A DNA stretch of 34,815 nucleotides, from contig JAPKYS010000072.1 of assembly GCA_026394195.1 (NCBI GenBank), positions 1 to 34,815 on the forward strand, given 5' to 3'. Below are positions 1 to 8,266 of the stretch, piece after piece (the stretch's first letter is position 1; every line of letters starts with the position of its first letter). The DNA is from a bacterium (GTDB lineage: Bacteria; Electryoneota; B3-LCP). A program made the translations under genes and the position numbers. The notes under the pieces were generated by a model. The model was not told the DNA's origin and searched no databases. It saw only the letters and a program-made list of their open reading frames with translations.

Positions 1-46
1 GAAGGTAGGGCTTGAAAATCGCTTCGGGCTGTTTGGTCTGCGGCAT
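1..46 (-). CDS. 5' end of a gene leaving the window (unknown product)
   Basis: A reading frame starts with ATG at 46 on the minus strand and runs off the window edge after 15 codons (MPQTKQPEAIFKPYL). An AAGGT ribosome-binding sequence lies about 6 nt before the ATG, and a promoter-like pair lies upstream at 80-108. Too little is present to name a product. The call rests only on start, ribosome-binding site and promoter agreeing. Confidence 0.4.
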   Translation of the reverse strand, partial: MPQTKQPEAIFKPYL

Positions 47-79
47 GGTGGACCTTCTTGTTTAATCAAGCTAGATGTA

Positions 80-108
80 AATATAAGGAATCAAGAAGGA
101 AATTCCAA
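80..108 (-). promoter_or_regulatory. Sigma70-type promoter for the leftward gene at 46
   Basis: On the minus strand TTGGAA (-35, 103-108) and TATATT (-10, 80-85) are 17 bp apart. TATATT with 17-bp spacing recurs at several better sites in this window. The -35 is an imperfect match. Confidence 0.4.
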
Positions 109-179
109 TATAAAGAGGCTGACCTTTTGGGACAGCCCCCTTTTTTGTTACCCCTTCACGAGAGAACTTAAAATATCAC

Positions 180-208
180 TTGACAAAATCTGTGAATTAT
201 ATTACATT
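180..208 (+). promoter_or_regulatory. Sigma70-type promoter upstream of the epimerase-like gene
   Basis: TTGACA at 180-185 and TACATT at 203-208 are 17 bp apart. A second AT-rich hexamer, TATATT at 198-203, overlaps it but is only 12 bp from the -35. Transcription would leave a leader of about 285 nt before the ATG at 502. Apart from this promoter and the leftward one, I see no gene or repeat I can support in 47-501. Confidence 0.5.
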
Positions 209-501
209 AAGTGTAACTACAGGATTCTGCGTTTGCAGAATAATTTTTAATAGATCTTTTCGCTCACCCTATATCTTGAGACAGATACTGTTATCCTGAC
301 CATGAACGATTGCTCCATTGAGCTCTTTCCCGGATCGACTGCCGGACATTTTCAGCCGAAACTCGCTTTAAAGACCATCCCATCATTCCTCCGAACTAAT
401 CCTGCCACACCGGTATTTCATTTCACTTTTACAACGATGCTGCATGGGGTATTTGTCATTCTGGGAATAACTCACGCCCCAAAGCTACCCGTGGAGGTGG
501 T

Positions 502-1302
502 ATGATCGAAACGAGGCAGGATTCACAGAATTTCCTGGCAAAATTGGGTTTCCGCCTGGCGGGCTTCCGGACTTGGCCGCTGGACAAATCGCTGAAAGCC
601 CTGGCAAAAATCGGCTACAAATCGGTCGAATTCTGCCTGGAACATCCCGAACTTGATCCCGACGCCTTGACTCCGGAAAAGATCACCAAGATCAAGAAAG
701 TACTGGATACTCAGGATCTGCGCGTCAGTGCGGTCAGCTCGCACCATCTGGAAGACACTGTCGGCGACGCTCTGATCAAGCAGAAACGCGCGTTGGCTAT
801 CGCCCGTGAATTCGGCTGCAACCTGCTGGTGACCGGCACTGTCCGCGATAGAGTTGACCCGGATGGGTTTGCCACCTACCGGGCTCTGGAAGAACTGCTC
901 AATGCCGCCGAAGTGATTGGCGTCATCGTGGCTCTGGAACCCGAACCTGACACGGTCCTGAACGGCATGTACGAATTCTCCCAGTTCGCCGGTCGAGTAG
1001 CCGGGTCCAAACTGGGGCTGAATCTCAATGTCGGTCATTGCTATCTTACCGAAGGCAATCCGATTGAAGTGATCGACGAGTGGGGGTCATTTATCGTGCA
1101 GACGCACTTCGCTGATATGCGCCGACCCGATCACGTCCATCTCCTTCCTGGCGATGGGCACATGGATCTGCCCGGATTGATTCAGAAACTGCGCGATCAG
1201 AACTACCACGGTGACCTGGTGGTCGATCTTCTGGATATCACCGACGCCCCTGATCAGTGGGCGCAGCAAGCGTTCGATCGCTGCAAGGGATTGCTGTCCT
1301 GA
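502..1302 (+). CDS. Sugar phosphate isomerase/epimerase-like TIM-barrel protein
   Basis: A 266-residue protein of the xylose-isomerase-like TIM barrel / AP endonuclease 2 superfamily. Visible family features are an opening strand and helix (KLGFRLAG, then KSLKALAKIGYKSVEF), a likely metal-binding glutamate in VALEPEP (E146), NLNVGH (174-179), QTHFAD with H202, and the late HLLPGDGHMD segment. The last acidic ligand appears as VVDLLD, where many relatives have Glu. Such enzymes usually isomerise or epimerise sugars or inositols in the cytosol; the substrate cannot be told. The start is set by GGAGGTGG four bases before the ATG. It runs toward polA with 128 bp between, and polA has its own likely promoter, so the two are probably not one operon. 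Confidence 0.8.
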   Translation: MIETRQDSQNFLAKLGFRLAGFRTWPLDKSLKALAKIGYKSVEFCLEHPELDPDALTPEKITKIKKVLDTQDLRVSAVSSHHLEDTVGDALIKQKRALAIAREFGCNLLVTGTVRDRVDPDGFATYRALEELLNAAEVIGVIVALEPEPDTVLNGMYEFSQFAGRVAGSKLGLNLNVGHCYLTEGNPIEVIDEWGSFIVQTHFADMRRPDHVHLLPGDGHMDLPGLIQKLRDQNYHGDLVVDLLDITDAPDQWAQQAFDRCKGLLS

Positions 1303-1349
1303 GCTCGCGCATCCTATAGGAATAGGCGGATGTGCCCCGTGAGCGACAC

Positions 1350-1378
1350 TTGGTGGACCGCACGGCTTTAATTAGAAT
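1350..1378 (+). promoter_or_regulatory. Possible promoter of polA
   Basis: TTGGTG (1350-1355) and TAGAAT (1373-1378) with 17-bp spacing. Transcription would begin near 1385, placing the hairpin at 1387-1407 at the very 5' end of the polA message. Confidence 0.35.
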
Positions 1379-1386
1379 ATGATTCA

Positions 1387-1407
1387 AGGGCGCACGACGT
1401 GCGCCCT
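1387..1407. repeat. Palindromic repeat, GGGCGCAC-type hairpin
   Basis: A perfect 9-bp stem, AGGGCGCAC / GTGCGCCCT, with loop GAC. It has the core of the GTAGGGGC...GCCCCTAC family but lacks the outer GTA/TAC arms. It lies 24 bp before the polA start. Confidence 0.75.
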
Positions 1408-1430
1408 CTTCATAAACTCCGATATCAGCC

Positions 1431-4160
1431 ATGGCAACACTCTATCTCATCGACGGCTCTGCCTTAGCCTATCGTTCCCACTTCGCATTTGCACGAAACC
1501 CCTTGACCAGCCCGGGCGGCAAGCCGATCGGCGCCACCTTCGGAGTGGCTCTTTTTTTGGATTCGCTGCTGCATCGCCAGGATCTTAGCCATGCCGCCTG
1601 CCTGTTCGATACCAAAGAACCGACCTTCCGCCATGAAATCTTCGCTGACTACAAAGCCACCCGCCAGAAGATGCCGCAGGAACTTGCTGACCAGTTGGAG
1701 ACCATCAAAGCCATGATGCAGGCGCTGGGAATCCCCGTCCTCGAAAAGCCGGGTTACGAAGCGGACGATCTGATCGGCACTCTGGCGGTGCAGGCAGCCG
1801 CCATGGGCTTTGACGTTTTCATCATCAGCGGCGACAAGGACTTCGGGCAATTGGTCAACGACAAGATCAAGCTTTTAGTCCCCAAGGGCAAGGGCGAAGG
1901 GCTGGAAATCATGGACGCCCGGGGCGTCGAAGCAAAATGGGGAGTGCCTCCGGACAAGATTATCGACTATATGGGATTGAAAGGCGATTCCTCGGATAAC
2001 GTTCCCGGCGTGCCCAAGGTAGGAGATAAAACTGCCGCGGAATTGATTCAGAGGTTCGGATCGCTGGATGCTGTCCTGGAACACGCTTCTGAAATCACCA
2101 AACCCGTTCTGCGTCAGTCTCTGCTGGATTTCGCCGATCAGGCGCGCCTTTCGCGCCGACTGGTCACCCTCGATACCAGAGCGCCGCTGGATCTCAATCC
2201 GGATGACTTGCACCAGCAAAAGCCTGACGTAGCCGCTTTGATGGAAATCTACCGTTCGCTGGGATTCCACAGCCGCATGCAAAAATTGGAAATCGAGAGC
2301 ATCGCTCAAGAGGTTCAGTACACCGCCGTAACCTCCGTTGAGGAACTGAACAGACTGATTCCCCAACTAAAATCGGGCAACCCGCTTTCCGTCGATCTGG
2401 AAACCACCTCGCAGGACCCCATGCAGGCGGAGATCGTCGGGTTTTCCTTCGCCGTGCGCGATCATGAAGCCTGGTACGTTCCGGTCAACCAGAATTGCTT
2501 TCCGCAAACCGCCAGAGGCATCCAACGTCTGGAGCAAACCGTTCCCGGCGAAACCTGCTGGGTGATCAATCAGTTGCGGGGAATCCTCGAAAATGAAACC
2601 ATCCCCAAGTGCGGTCAGAACCTGAAATATGACGCGCTGGTCCTGCAATGCTACGGCGTTGAACTGCGCGGCATCGTGTTCGACACCATGATCGCCAGCT
2701 ACCTCATTGATCCATCCCGCCGCCAACACAACCTCGATTCGCTGGCTCTGGAACATCTGAAATTCAAAAAAATCCCGACCTCCGACTTGATCGGCAGCGG
2801 CAAGAATCAGATCACCATGGCTGCAGTGCCGCTGGAACAGATCAGCCGCTACGCCTGCGAAGACGCCGACACGGCTCGACGTCTGGCGATCTTGCTGAAG
2901 GGCAGAATCGAGCAGGAGGGGCTGCAAAAGCTGCTGAACGACCTGGAATTGCCCTTGATCGCGGTGCTGAAGGAGATGGAATTTAACGGCATCGGCCTGG
3001 ATATCGGTCTTTTGGATTCCATTTCCGCCGAAATGGGCAAACGGCTGGATGAATTGACGCAGGATATCTACAAACTGGCGGGTACGGAGTTTAACATCAA
3101 TTCGACGCAGCAACTGGCGCATATCCTCTTCGAAAAACTGCAATTGAAGCCGGTCAAGAAGACCAAGACCGGATTTTCCACCGACGTCGAGGTACTGGAA
3201 AAGCTGGCGCTGCTGGACCCGCTGCCTAAAGCGCTGCTGGAATACCGCCAGATCCAGAAATTGAAATCGACCTACGTGGACGCCCTGCCGCGCATGGTCA
3301 ATCCGGTTACACACCGAGTGCATACCTCTTTCAACCAGACCGTGGCAGCCACAGGGCGGCTTTCCAGTTCCGATCCCAACCTGCAGAACATCCCCATCCG
3401 CACCGAAATCGGCGGACAGATCCGTAAAGCCTTCGTGCCGGGGAAGAAATCCCAAGTTCTGCTGTCGGCGGATTATTCGCAGATCGAACTTCGCCTGGTG
3501 GCGCACATTTCCGGTGACCGAGAGCTGATCTCCGCTTTCCACGAAGGCAGAGACGTCCACACCTCCACCGCAGCTAAAATTCTGCACGTCGCTCCCGAAG
3601 AGATTACCCCGGAAATGCGCCGCTCCGCCAAGGAGATCAACTTCGGAGTCATCTACGGTATGGGTGATTGGGGCTTGTCCGAGCGATTGGGTATCCCGCT
3701 GAACGTGGCGGCGGAATTCCGCAAACAGTACTTCGAGACCTATCCGGGCGTCAAAGCCTACATGGACGGCATCATCGCCAAAGCGCATCGGGATAAACGC
3801 GTGACCACGCTATTGGGGCGGCACCGGCTGCTGCCCGACATCGATTCCACCAACCGCAACGTGCGGGAATTTGCGGAACGCATCGCTATCAATACTCCCA
3901 TCCAGGGGTCCGCCGCCGACATGATCAAGCTGGCCATGATCCGGGTGCAGCGAAGGCTGCACCAGCTGGCGTCGCCCATGTTCCCCGTCCCCGCCAAAAT
4001 GATCCTGCAGGTGCACGACGAACTGGTCTTCGAGGTCGAACGGGAAGCTCTGGACGAAGTCAAGCAGTTGGTCAAGGAAGAGATGGAAGGCGCGCTGAAG
4101 CTGAACGTGCCGGTGGTTGTGGAATTAGGGGTGGGAGACAACTGGCTGGAAGCGCATTAA
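1431..4160 (+). CDS. polA: DNA polymerase I
   Basis: A 909-residue family A DNA polymerase for gap filling and RNA primer removal. All three domains are present. The 5'-3' exonuclease is residues about 1-290, with YEADDLIG, SGDKD and the helix-hairpin-helix region GLKGDSSDNVPGVPKVGDKT. The 3'-5' proofreading domain has DLETTS with D322 and E324, QNLKYDALVL, and YACEDADTA. The polymerase domain has motif A DYSQIELR from D681, motif B RRSAKEINFGVIYGM, and motif C VHDELVFE with H862-D863-E864. Proofreading residues look intact, unlike Taq-type enzymes. Length is close to the E. coli protein (928). There is only a weak ribosome-binding site before the ATG. A strong hairpin follows immediately. 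Confidence 0.98.
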   Translation: MATLYLIDGSALAYRSHFAFARNPLTSPGGKPIGATFGVALFLDSLLHRQDLSHAACLFDTKEPTFRHEIFADYKATRQKMPQELADQLETIKAMMQALGIPVLEKPGYEADDLIGTLAVQAAAMGFDVFIISGDKDFGQLVNDKIKLLVPKGKGEGLEIMDARGVEAKWGVPPDKIIDYMGLKGDSSDNVPGVPKVGDKTAAELIQRFGSLDAVLEHASEITKPVLRQSLLDFADQARLSRRLVTLDTRAPLDLNPDDLHQQKPDVAALMEIYRSLGFHSRMQKLEIESIAQEVQYTAVTSVEELNRLIPQLKSGNPLSVDLETTSQDPMQAEIVGFSFAVRDHEAWYVPVNQNCFPQTARGIQRLEQTVPGETCWVINQLRGILENETIPKCGQNLKYDALVLQCYGVELRGIVFDTMIASYLIDPSRRQHNLDSLALEHLKFKKIPTSDLIGSGKNQITMAAVPLEQISRYACEDADTARRLAILLKGRIEQEGLQKLLNDLELPLIAVLKEMEFNGIGLDIGLLDSISAEMGKRLDELTQDIYKLAGTEFNINSTQQLAHILFEKLQLKPVKKTKTGFSTDVEVLEKLALLDPLPKALLEYRQIQKLKSTYVDALPRMVNPVTHRVHTSFNQTVAATGRLSSSDPNLQNIPIRTEIGGQIRKAFVPGKKSQVLLSADYSQIELRLVAHISGDRELISAFHEGRDVHTSTAAKILHVAPEEITPEMRRSAKEINFGVIYGMGDWGLSERLGIPLNVAAEFRKQYFETYPGVKAYMDGIIAKAHRDKRVTTLLGRHRLLPDIDSTNRNVREFAERIAINTPIQGSAADMIKLAMIRVQRRLHQLASPMFPVPAKMILQVHDELVFEVEREALDEVKQLVKEEMEGALKLNVPVVVELGVGDNWLEAH

Positions 4161-4163
4161 GAA

Positions 4164-4193
4164 CGAAATAACGCTCTGGGGAGCGTTATTTCG
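4164..4193. terminator. Hairpin after polA
   Basis: A perfect 13-bp stem (CGAAATAACGCTC / GAGCGTTATTTCG) with a 4-base TGGG loop begins 4 nt after the polA stop. No T-run follows, so it may act with the T-flanked hairpin at 4226-4256 or simply protect the 3' end. Confidence 0.65.
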
Positions 4194-4194
4194 C

Positions 4195-4222
4195 GTTGAA
4201 AGTTAAAGGTTGAAAGTTAAAA
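4195..4222. repeat. Heptanucleotide tandem repeat (GTTGAAA/GTTAAAG)
   Basis: Four consecutive 7-bp units: gttgaaa, gttaaag, gttgaaa, gttaaaa. The same unit type occurs at 10809-10840 and 11839-11862. Confidence 0.8.
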
Positions 4223-4225
4223 GTT

Positions 4226-4256
4226 GGGCGACCCGCCTCAGGCGGATCGCCCTTTT
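4226..4256 (+). terminator. Repeat-derived intrinsic terminator
   Basis: GGGCGA / TCGCCC encloses CCGCC / GGCGG with a TCA loop (4226-4252), followed by TTTTGTTTGTTT. A degenerate copy at 6504-6530, again followed by TTTTGTTTG, lies downstream of a gene on the other strand, so one repeat family seems to serve as terminator in both places. Confidence 0.65.
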
Positions 4257-4269
4257 GTTTGTTTGGTAG

Positions 4270-4289
4270 GTCAGACATTCCTGTCTGAC
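4270..4289. repeat. Short palindrome (CAGACATTCCTGTCTG type)
   Basis: GTCAGACA / TGTCTGAC with loop TTCC. Related copies lie inside the longer repeats at 10808-10903 and 11838-11935. Confidence 0.7.
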
Positions 4290-4344
4290 TGTTTATATCG
4301 TCGAGAATTGGTGACAGACAAGAATGCCTATCCTCCCCGTTTCT

Positions 4345-4375
4345 GTTGACAGGGCGTTTAATTAAACGCCCCTAC
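4345..4375. repeat. GTAGGGGC-arm palindrome, TTTAATTAAA core
   Basis: A perfect 20-bp palindrome (4352-4371) with core GTTTAATTAAAC, followed by CTAC and preceded by TTGACA. The same core and flank appear at 22069-22097 and 27604-27632. On the minus strand it lies just beyond the LVIVD gene stop and could form its 3' hairpin. Confidence 0.85.
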
Positions 4376-4402
4376 CAGCCACCAGCAACAAGCAACCAGC
4401 GA
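4375..4402. repeat. Heptanucleotide tandem repeat (CCAGCAA)
   Basis: Four 7-bp units: ccagcca, ccagcaa, caagcaa, ccagcga. They run right up to the stop codon of the gene at 4403. The reverse-complement unit (tggttgc) is at 21946-21980. Confidence 0.75.
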
Positions 4403-6139
4403 CTATTTCAGTAGCACCATCTTCCCGCATAGCATAGTCGGGGTCGCCCCTGACCCCGACGCTGTCAGCCGGTACAGATATATCCCCGACGGCAAACCCG
4501 ATGCGTCGAACGTGATTTCGTGCGAACCTGCGGGATACCATGCCTCTTGTAGGGGCGCACGGCGTGCGCCCTCAGAACCACCACCCCCCGACGGGCGCAT
4601 GCCATGCGCCCCTACAAAGCGCCCGTTGATATCGAACACTTGCAACGACACTTGCGCGGCTTGCGGCAAAGTGAAGCGGATGGTCGTCGCCGGATTAAAG
4701 GGGTTGGGGTAAATGCCCAAAACAACAAGGTTTTCTGGTAGGGGCGCAGCATGCTGCGCCCTTACATCGCCGTTCTCGGCGTATTCGTCGAACATATAGC
4801 CGGTTACGTAGGATTCCCCGATCCAGGGGTTGCCATCCGCCACCGTCGATTTGGTGATGGTGAAGAAGCTGCTGTCTACTTTTATATAGGGGTAGGTTCC
4901 CACATAGGTGATGAAGTTCAACGTTCCCGAAACGATGGTGCCCGCGAGGGTCTGTGTCAGAGTCCGCTGTATACTGCTTTCTCCCGGTAGTTGGCGATTG
5001 ATGGGTCCGAAGACTTTCGTGTAGTTATTCGGCGCATTGCCGACTCGATTCCAGATCTGGAAGGTTTGCCGAATGGTCGTCAGATTGGCAATATTCAGAT
5101 TGTATTGGAAACTGCCCCCATTGGCGGGAATGATTATCGGGGGATTGATGGGGGAGGTGTTGACCTCCAATCCGAATGGCGGCGTGAATCTGTAGATTCC
5201 GAGATTGGTGTAGTCTGCAACGTAGATGAGGCTGTCGGAAATCTCTAAACTGTAAGCCTGTCCGGGTGTGTTGTAGTACCCCTTTGAAAAGGACATTTGA
5301 GGATTTGCAACGTCAAGTATCTGAATCCCCTGATAACCACCTGCCACGTAAACTTCAGAGCCCGAAAGGGCGATTCCCCGTGGGTATCCATTGGTCTCAA
5401 TGCCCGCTATTCCAATTGGAAAGGACGGTTGGTGAACGTTCACAATCCACACTTCGTGCATGTAATCCGCTACGTATGCGTAGGGCTCAGATACCGCCAC
5501 CTCAAAAGCATCTAACGGATCTCCAAATGACCCCGTTACAATTGGAGCTGCCGGATCAGAGATATTCACAATGACCATACCATGAATGCGGCTGGCAACA
5601 TAGGCATAGGAACCCGAAACAGCCACATCCCGCGCCATGGAAAGATCAGATGCTGTGCAGAATCCTGTCTCCTGCGGTGAAGCCGGGTTTGAGACGTCAA
5701 TGATGCGTAAACCGGACCCTGCGTCTGCGACATAGGCGTAATTGTCTCGCACCGTTACGTCAAAAGCTTCACCGGGTGTGTCAAAATAACCTGTCTCCAC
5801 CGGTGCTGCGGGGTTCGAAACGTTGATGATCCGCAGGCCGGAGAATTGATCCGCAACATAAGCATAGGAGCCGGATACGGCAATCCCATGAGCGTCACCG
5901 GGAGTGTCCAAATTTCCGATCTCCACGGGTATTTCCGGATTGGATACGTCAATGATCCTTAAACCGGCAGACCCATCTGCCACATAAGCTAAATTTCCGG
6001 ATATTGCCACCCTGTTCGCCACACCAGATGATAAATCCAGTTGTCCAACCAAAGTCACATTCTGACTCTCCTGAGCGTGAATACCAACACTTGTCAGGGC
6101 GAGAGCCAAGATCAGGATGATAGTGATTCGCCAGTGCAT
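4403..6139 (-). CDS. LVIVD-repeat beta-propeller with T9SS sorting domain
   Basis: A 578-residue secreted protein. Residues 1-22 are a signal peptide (MHWRITIILILALALTS, cut near HAQE). Residues about 25-320 hold some seven LVIVD-type repeats (YVADQFSGLRIINVSNPAAP and variants), expected to form a propeller. A module starting INPPIIIPANGGSF (about 330-430) is shared with the genes at 6550 and 18675. The C-terminal type A sorting domain starts YPNPFNPATTIRF near residue 474 and ends GKMVLLK. Palindromic repeats are translated in three places of this C-terminal region: the linker (VRAQHAAPL), the loop after DINGRF (VGAHGMRPSGG...GARRAPL), and just before GKMVLLK (SGSGATPT). A promoter lies at 6323-6351. 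Surface attachment is inferred from the sorting domain; no function can be given. Confidence 0.88.
   Translation of the reverse strand: MHWRITIILILALALTSVGIHAQESQNVTLVGQLDLSSGVANRVAISGNLAYVADGSAGLRIIDVSNPEIPVEIGNLDTPGDAHGIAVSGSYAYVADQFSGLRIINVSNPAAPVETGYFDTPGEAFDVTVRDNYAYVADAGSGLRIIDVSNPASPQETGFCTASDLSMARDVAVSGSYAYVASRIHGMVIVNISDPAAPIVTGSFGDPLDAFEVAVSEPYAYVADYMHEVWIVNVHQPSFPIGIAGIETNGYPRGIALSGSEVYVAGGYQGIQILDVANPQMSFSKGYYNTPGQAYSLEISDSLIYVADYTNLGIYRFTPPFGLEVNTSPINPPIIIPANGGSFQYNLNIANLTTIRQTFQIWNRVGNAPNNYTKVFGPINRQLPGESSIQRTLTQTLAGTIVSGTLNFITYVGTYPYIKVDSSFFTITKSTVADGNPWIGESYVTGYMFDEYAENGDVRAQHAAPLPENLVVLGIYPNPFNPATTIRFTLPQAAQVSLQVFDINGRFVGAHGMRPSGGGGSEGARRAPLQEAWYPAGSHEITFDASGLPSGIYLYRLTASGSGATPTMLCGKMVLLK
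4437..4460. repeat. GTCGGGGTC palindrome inside a coding sequence
   Basis: GTCGGGGTC / GACCCCGAC, 9-bp stem, loop GCCCCT. It is translated in the gene at 4403-6139 as SGSGATPT, between LTA and the final GKMVLLK, where sister genes have only GELTAN, GEQAAS or GEYNAN. Non-coding copies lie at 8267-8290 and 15667-15690. Confidence 0.85.
4549..4615. repeat. 67-bp double palindrome inside a coding sequence
   Basis: Bounded by the 10-bp inverted repeat GTAGGGGCGC / GCGCCCCTAC. It contains two hairpins, GGGCGCAC-type and GGGCGCAT-type, joined by a short purine/pyrimidine-biased spacer. Translated in frame as VGAHGMRPSGGGG...GARRAPL. An equal-length copy sits at the same place of the sorting domain in the gene at 18675 (20532-20598). 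Confidence 0.9.
4738..4765. repeat. 28-bp palindrome inside a coding sequence (linker)
   Basis: GTAGGGGC-arm element with the core GCAGCATGCTGC; positions 4742-4761 are a perfect 20-bp palindrome. Translated as VRAQHAAPL in the linker before the sorting domain. The same element occurs at 6666-6693 (coding) and 20746-20770 (spacer). Confidence 0.9.
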
Positions 6140-6203
6140 GGAAAGCCTCCTGTTTTATTGATATCAACCCGACCACTTTATGGTGGACAGTGTTCGCCTG
6201 CTA

Positions 6204-6259
6204 TTCCGAATTGTTCGGAAGCGGCTGTCCGATTCCCGACGCGCTTCGCTTGCGGGAAT
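6204..6259. repeat. Two short palindromes upstream of the LVIVD gene
   Basis: TTCCGAA / TTCGGAA with loop TTG (6204-6220) and ATTCCCG / CGGGAAT (6232-6259). The second belongs to the 'ATTCC(C/G)G...GGAATGAC' repeats also seen near 14690, 15750, 18110, 18500, 18560 and 20865. The rest of 6140-6549 holds a promoter, the hairpin at 6415-6440 and a terminator-like repeat; I see no gene there. Confidence 0.6.
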
Positions 6260-6322
6260 GACAGCTTATAGCTTGTCCGGTGTTTTCCGGTCGGATTAAT
6301 ATCAATTACGGGTAGACATATT

Positions 6323-6351
6323 AATATAAGGTAAATAATTGCAAATGTCAA
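6323..6351 (-). promoter_or_regulatory. Strong sigma70-type promoter of the LVIVD gene
   Basis: On the minus strand TTGACA (6346-6351), 17 bp, then TATATT (6323-6328). This exact arrangement recurs at 18370, 25178 and 25487. The leader to the ATG at 6139 is about 180 nt and contains the palindromes at 6204-6259. Confidence 0.7.
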
Positions 6352-6410
6352 TATCTTGAGACAAAATAAAGAAAATTACTTTTTAGGGTGCAATCGACTC
6401 TCCACATCTT

Positions 6411-6441
6411 GTAGGGTGGACTAGCGCAGCGTAGTCCACCA
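6411..6441. repeat. GGTGGACTA palindrome
   Basis: GGTGGACTA / TAGTCCACC, 9-bp stem, 8-base loop GCGCAGCG, preceded by GTAG. Another core type within spacer repeats that begin GTAGG. Confidence 0.75.
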
Positions 6442-6503
6442 CCCCTTTTCATTCACCTGTTTGATGTGCTGTCGACAGCTGGTTAATTCCATCACAAACA
6501 AAA

Positions 6504-6530
6504 GGGCGACCCGCCTCAAACAGATCGCCC
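6504..6530 (-). terminator. Repeat-derived terminator of the FG-GAP gene
   Basis: GGGCGA / TCGCCC stem with a decayed inner stem, followed on the minus strand by TTTTGTTTG. It is a degenerate copy of 4226-4256 and lies 20 bp beyond the stop of the minus-strand gene. Confidence 0.5.
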
Positions 6531-6549
6531 CTATTCTGAATTCTGACTC

Positions 6550-8184
6550 CTATTTCATCAGCACCATCTTCCCACTGGCCGCCTGCTCACCTGCCGTTAA
6601 CTTGTACGTGTATACCCCCGAAGGCAAACCTGCCCCATCGAAGGTAATGTTATGCTCGCCTGCCTGTAGGGGCGCAGCATGCTGCGCCCTTACCAAGCGT
6701 CCGTTGGTATCAAAAACATCCAACTGTACCAGCGCCGCATTCGGTAAGTTGAACCGGATCACCGTACTCGGGTTGAACGGGTTGGGATAGACGCCTGAAA
6801 CCACGAAGTTGTCAGGCGTGGAAACCGGGTTATCGATGGTCAAATCATCGAAGCTCTCGCCGTAATTGTCGAAGTTCCCCACCCAGGGTCCATCGCCGAC
6901 CGGTGAAATAGCGAAAGTAAAGCCGCTCTGATACCAGATATCGTTGGGGTAATCTCCGATCCGAACCTGGTAGGTATAGGTTCCGGGTTCAAGCGAGCCG
7001 GGGACATTCTGCGTCCGCGTGCGGGATATGGTTGCGCCGGAAGCTACCGTAGCTGAAGCATTCAGATAGGGTCCCATCCAGGGTCCGGAGGGTTCTAACC
7101 TCATCATCGTCCAGACATGCACGTGAGCTGGATTAGCCGCTTCGTTATGTGCGCTGACATTGAAGCTGAAGCTGCCGCCGCTGTGTGGGATCACAATCGG
7201 CGGATTTACCGGAGTGACCGCAGCAGTAACGTCACCCGTGACATTTAAGTGTACATAAATCGTCCCGCTCCACTCACCGTATAGCAGATCCAGGTCACCA
7301 TCTTCATCCCAGTCGTTTAACTCCAGATGGGTCCAGCCGCCGGATGGATCGTTGGGATCGATGACCGTTCCCAGGGCGGTCAGGGTATGAACCTCATTGA
7401 AAACCGGCGCGGCATTGGTGCCGGAATTGGGGTAGTAGACCACCGTCCCCTGCCACCAGCCGAAAACCAGATCTTTCAAGCCGTCGCCGTTCAGATCGCC
7501 GATGTCCGGAGCGTTCTTAATCTGCGTGATGGCGGGATTGGTGACCAGATTGTAGGAAGCTGCCAGAACCGGGCGTGCGTTGGTGCCGGTATTCATGAAC
7601 ACCTTGATATTGGCAAGGTCGTTGCCGACGATCAGGTCTTTCCTGCCGTCTTCATCCCAATCGTTGACGACCGGAATCGCCAACTGGCTGACGTCGATGT
7701 CAACGCCGCCGGCTTGCAGGTGACCCATCGCGTGCAGCACCGGGTTGGTAGCGGTGCCAATGTTCTGAAAGTAATGAACGTGTCCGTCGTATTCACCGAC
7801 CAGGAGATCCTTATCGCCATCTTCATCCCAGTCCACCATCTGTGGACTTGCGCCCATGCATCAGCCATAGGTAACGATGATGGTAGCTCCATCGGCGGTC
7901 ATCAGAACCCGTGAAGGGAATACCGGACTTAAGTTGGTGCCGGTGTTGTGGTAGTAGTAGATGTACCCGCCGGTGTAAGACCCGACCATCAGATCCTTGA
8001 TTCCGTCGCCGTCCCAATCTCCGCAATTGGGGATGACACCGTTGGTGCCGGCCTGGATAACCTGGCTGCTTCCCCAGTAAATGTACGAAGCAGGTTCGAA
8101 TACAGGCGTGATCATCGCGCCGGCAGCGCCTGCCAGCAGCAGAGTCAGCAGTCCTGCGCCGATTAACGTTGAAGTGACTTTCAT
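6550..8184 (-). pseudogene. FG-GAP/VCBS repeat protein with T9SS sorting domain, broken by in-frame TGA
   Basis: One frame runs from ATG 8184 to the stop at 6550, interrupted only by TGA at 7861-7863. Upstream part: signal peptide MKVTSTLIGAGLLTLLLAGA and a VCBS repeat (GDWDGDGIKDLMVG). Downstream part: repeats with DWDEDGDKDLLVGEYDG, DWDEDGRKDLIVG and DLNGDGLKDLVFG, Ca-binding-type loops of a propeller. Then the PVNPPIVIPHSGGSF module and sorting domain YPNPFNPSTVIRF ... GKMVLMK. The stop falls inside a repeat unit, so repeat phase continues across it. TGA is a normal stop here (gene ending at 1302). GAGGT before 8184 supports that start over upstream ATGs. A palindrome is translated at 6666-6693. 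Read as nonsense mutation, recent loss or sequencing error. Confidence 0.8.
6666..6693. repeat. 28-bp palindrome inside a coding sequence (sorting-domain loop)
   Basis: GTAGGGGC-arm element with core GCAGCATGCTGC. Translated as VRAQHAAPLQ straight after DTNGRL, the same loop that carries the 67-bp elements in the genes at 4403 and 18675. Confidence 0.9.
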
Positions 8185-8266
8185 GATGTACCTCATTGGA
8201 AAGGGATAGGAAGATTCAGACATTCGGTTATTATTTGATGGTAGTTAACCAGATAACTTAACTTCC

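Noticed and set aside
117..148. Terminator-like GGCTG ... CAGCC followed by a T-run
   Set aside because: The stem is only five pairs with a long loop, and no rightward gene ends before it inside the window.
302..505. 67-codon open frame overlapping the epimerase-like start by 4 bp (ATGA)
   Set aside because: No ribosome-binding site, no recognisable composition or motif, and it lies in the promoter-to-gene leader. The 4-bp overlap is suggestive but not enough alone.
1303..1430. tRNA or small RNA gene before polA
   Set aside because: No cloverleaf or T-loop sequence could be drawn; only the 1387-1407 hairpin is clear.
2367..3788. Long open frame antisense to polA (about 470 codons)
   Set aside because: It is the mirror of a GC-rich, strongly coding polA and has no start signals; its residues look like antisense translation.
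7861..7863. Selenocysteine or reassigned TGA
   Set aside because: TGA ends other genes such as the one at 1302, and I saw no obvious selenocysteine-insertion hairpin just downstream; FG-GAP blades need no selenocysteine.
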